DNA of 64,000 nucleotides from Enterococcus canintestini. GTDB taxonomy: Bacteria; Bacillota; Bacilli; Lactobacillales; Enterococcaceae. Shown one piece after another: positions 63,481 to 64,000 of this stretch. Location of the stretch: NCBI RefSeq assembly GCF_001885735.1, contig NZ_JXKG01000010.1:1-64000 (forward strand), written 5' to 3'. Positions within the stretch are counted from its first letter, which is position 1; every line of letters starts with the position of its first letter. Under the pieces are notes generated by a model, which had not been told where the DNA came from, made no database searches, and saw only the letters and a list, made by a program, of their open reading frames with translations. The position numbers and the translations under genes are program-made.

Positions 63481-63584
63481 TGTGACAGAAGCTGCTTCTT
63501 CGAAAATAAGACGGAATTCCTCGAAATTTGAAAAATAATTTCCGGGAATTCCGTCTTATTTCTTGAAGCTGGTCGCTTCTGTCA
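63481..63584. repeat. dispersed palindromic repeat, copy 2 (full form)
   Basis: 104 bp. Outer arms TGTGACAGAAG and CTTCTGTCA, inner 16-bp perfect arms AATAAGACGGAATTCC (63505-63520) and GGAATTCCGTCTTATT (63545-63560). It lies between the convergent usp and ThrE-like genes, where it may terminate both. Related to 32043-32107. Confidence 0.75.
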
Positions 63585-64000
63585 TAATCTTTTTTTTAGC
63601 GCGGTGTTGCATTTAAAAACTAATGTTTCAACGAGGGAGGTAATCATAAAACCTGCTGCAATTGCTCCGGCTGTGATCACAACAATTTTTAAATTATCAA
63701 ACGATTTTGTTGAATCCCCTAATACAAGTTCGCGAATTGCTTGGTAGGCAGGACCCCCGGGGACTAAAGGGACTAAGCTAGGAATGTTGAAGATAATCAT
63801 AGGCATTTTTAGTCGGCGGGAGAAAAAAATACTCAAACAACCAATTGCGATTGCCGCAATGAAGTTAGCAAATCCCAATCCTTGCTCGTGTTGCCGTAAT
63901 CCCCAATAGACCATCCAGCCAATCGCTCCGGTTAACCCGCAAGCTGCTAAAGAGCGCTTGGGAATATTAGTGATAATACCAAAAGCTACGGTACTAATAA
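63582..64000 (-). CDS. threonine/serine exporter small subunit (ThrE2-like), 5' end outside window
   Basis: At least 139 aa. The frame stays open to the window edge beyond the internal ATG at 63914, reading AFGIITNIPKRSLAACGLTGAIG, the expected start of this family (DUF3815/ThrE_2). Then FFSRRLKMPMIIFNIPSLVPLVPGGPAYQ with the family's P-rich loop. Four or five membrane segments. It works with a larger ThrE_1 subunit that should lie just beyond the edge. The start codon is not in the window. Confidence 0.82.
   Translation of the reverse strand, partial: ISTVAFGIITNIPKRSLAACGLTGAIGWMVYWGLRQHEQGLGFANFIAAIAIGCLSIFFSRRLKMPMIIFNIPSLVPLVPGGPAYQAIRELVLGDSTKSFDNLKIVVITAGAIAAGFMITSLVETLVFKCNTALKKRL

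Overview
The window reads as chromosomal DNA of a low-GC Gram-positive coccus of the Enterococcaceae (Enterococcus, Vagococcus or Tetragenococcus type). The support is: AT-rich sequence with strong AGGAGG ribosome sites; the SRP (ylxM-ffh) and ribosomal-maturation (rpsP-khpA, rimM-trmD, rplS) blocks; a gls24/glsB/amaP envelope-stress operon; Mga-type regulators; LTA synthase; an mntH-usp pair; and a one-piece tmRNA whose tag ends in SYALAA. No insertion sequence, prophage, CRISPR array, rRNA or canonical tRNA was found, so this is core genome with small accessory patches.

Layout. 0-5.3 kb: orphan Phd/YefM-like protein, small membrane proteins, queH, an AraT-type aminotransferase. 5.3-9 kb: pstS behind PhoP-box-like repeats, convergent with phoP-phoR. 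9-12 kb: DUF523, ylxM-ffh, an acetyltransferase. 12-17 kb: HAD phosphatase, a self-repressed GntR(YtrA)-ABC operon, tag glycosylase, FMN reductase. 17-23.3 kb: rpsP-khpA, small envelope proteins, rimM-trmD, a DUF389 membrane protein without a standard start codon, rplS with a probable L19 leader. 23.3-27.1 kb: the Mg2+ transporter mgtA behind an M-box riboswitch, a terminator, a 27-codon leader ORF and an SD-sequestering hairpin. 27-35 kb: DUF4867, peptide symporter, gls24 operon, MscS channel, cystine symporter TcyP. 35-41.5 kb: two Mga-like regulators around a TetR regulator, an exported EEP phosphatase, free-Met sulfoxide reductase. 41.8-46 kb: tmRNA, HAD phosphatase, an SdpI-like/two-component operon. 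46-49.6 kb: a degenerate ABC pair and ltaS. 49.7-56.5 kb: rRNA methyltransferase, aroD, ybaK/ebsC, flavoprotein, gdhA, pgi. 56.6-64 kb: an unusual tRNA-like RNA candidate, YxeA protein, a paralogue of the 41.2-kb small protein, membrane GDPD, TVP38 protein, mntH-usp behind two MntR-like boxes, and the edge-truncated ThrE-type exporter subunit.

The best candidates for undescribed biology are the multi-layer mgtA leader (23.7-24.3 kb) and the tRNA-like RNA with a 10-bp tetraloop hairpin in place of an anticodon arm (56.61-56.70 kb). Also notable are an apparent AUC-initiated DUF389 gene, a dispersed palindromic repeat seen twice 31.5 kb apart, and a two-gene ABC system whose ATPase lacks a Walker A. 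Coordinates use the start codon judged most likely from ribosome-site spacing. All family assignments come from reading motifs, not from database searches.
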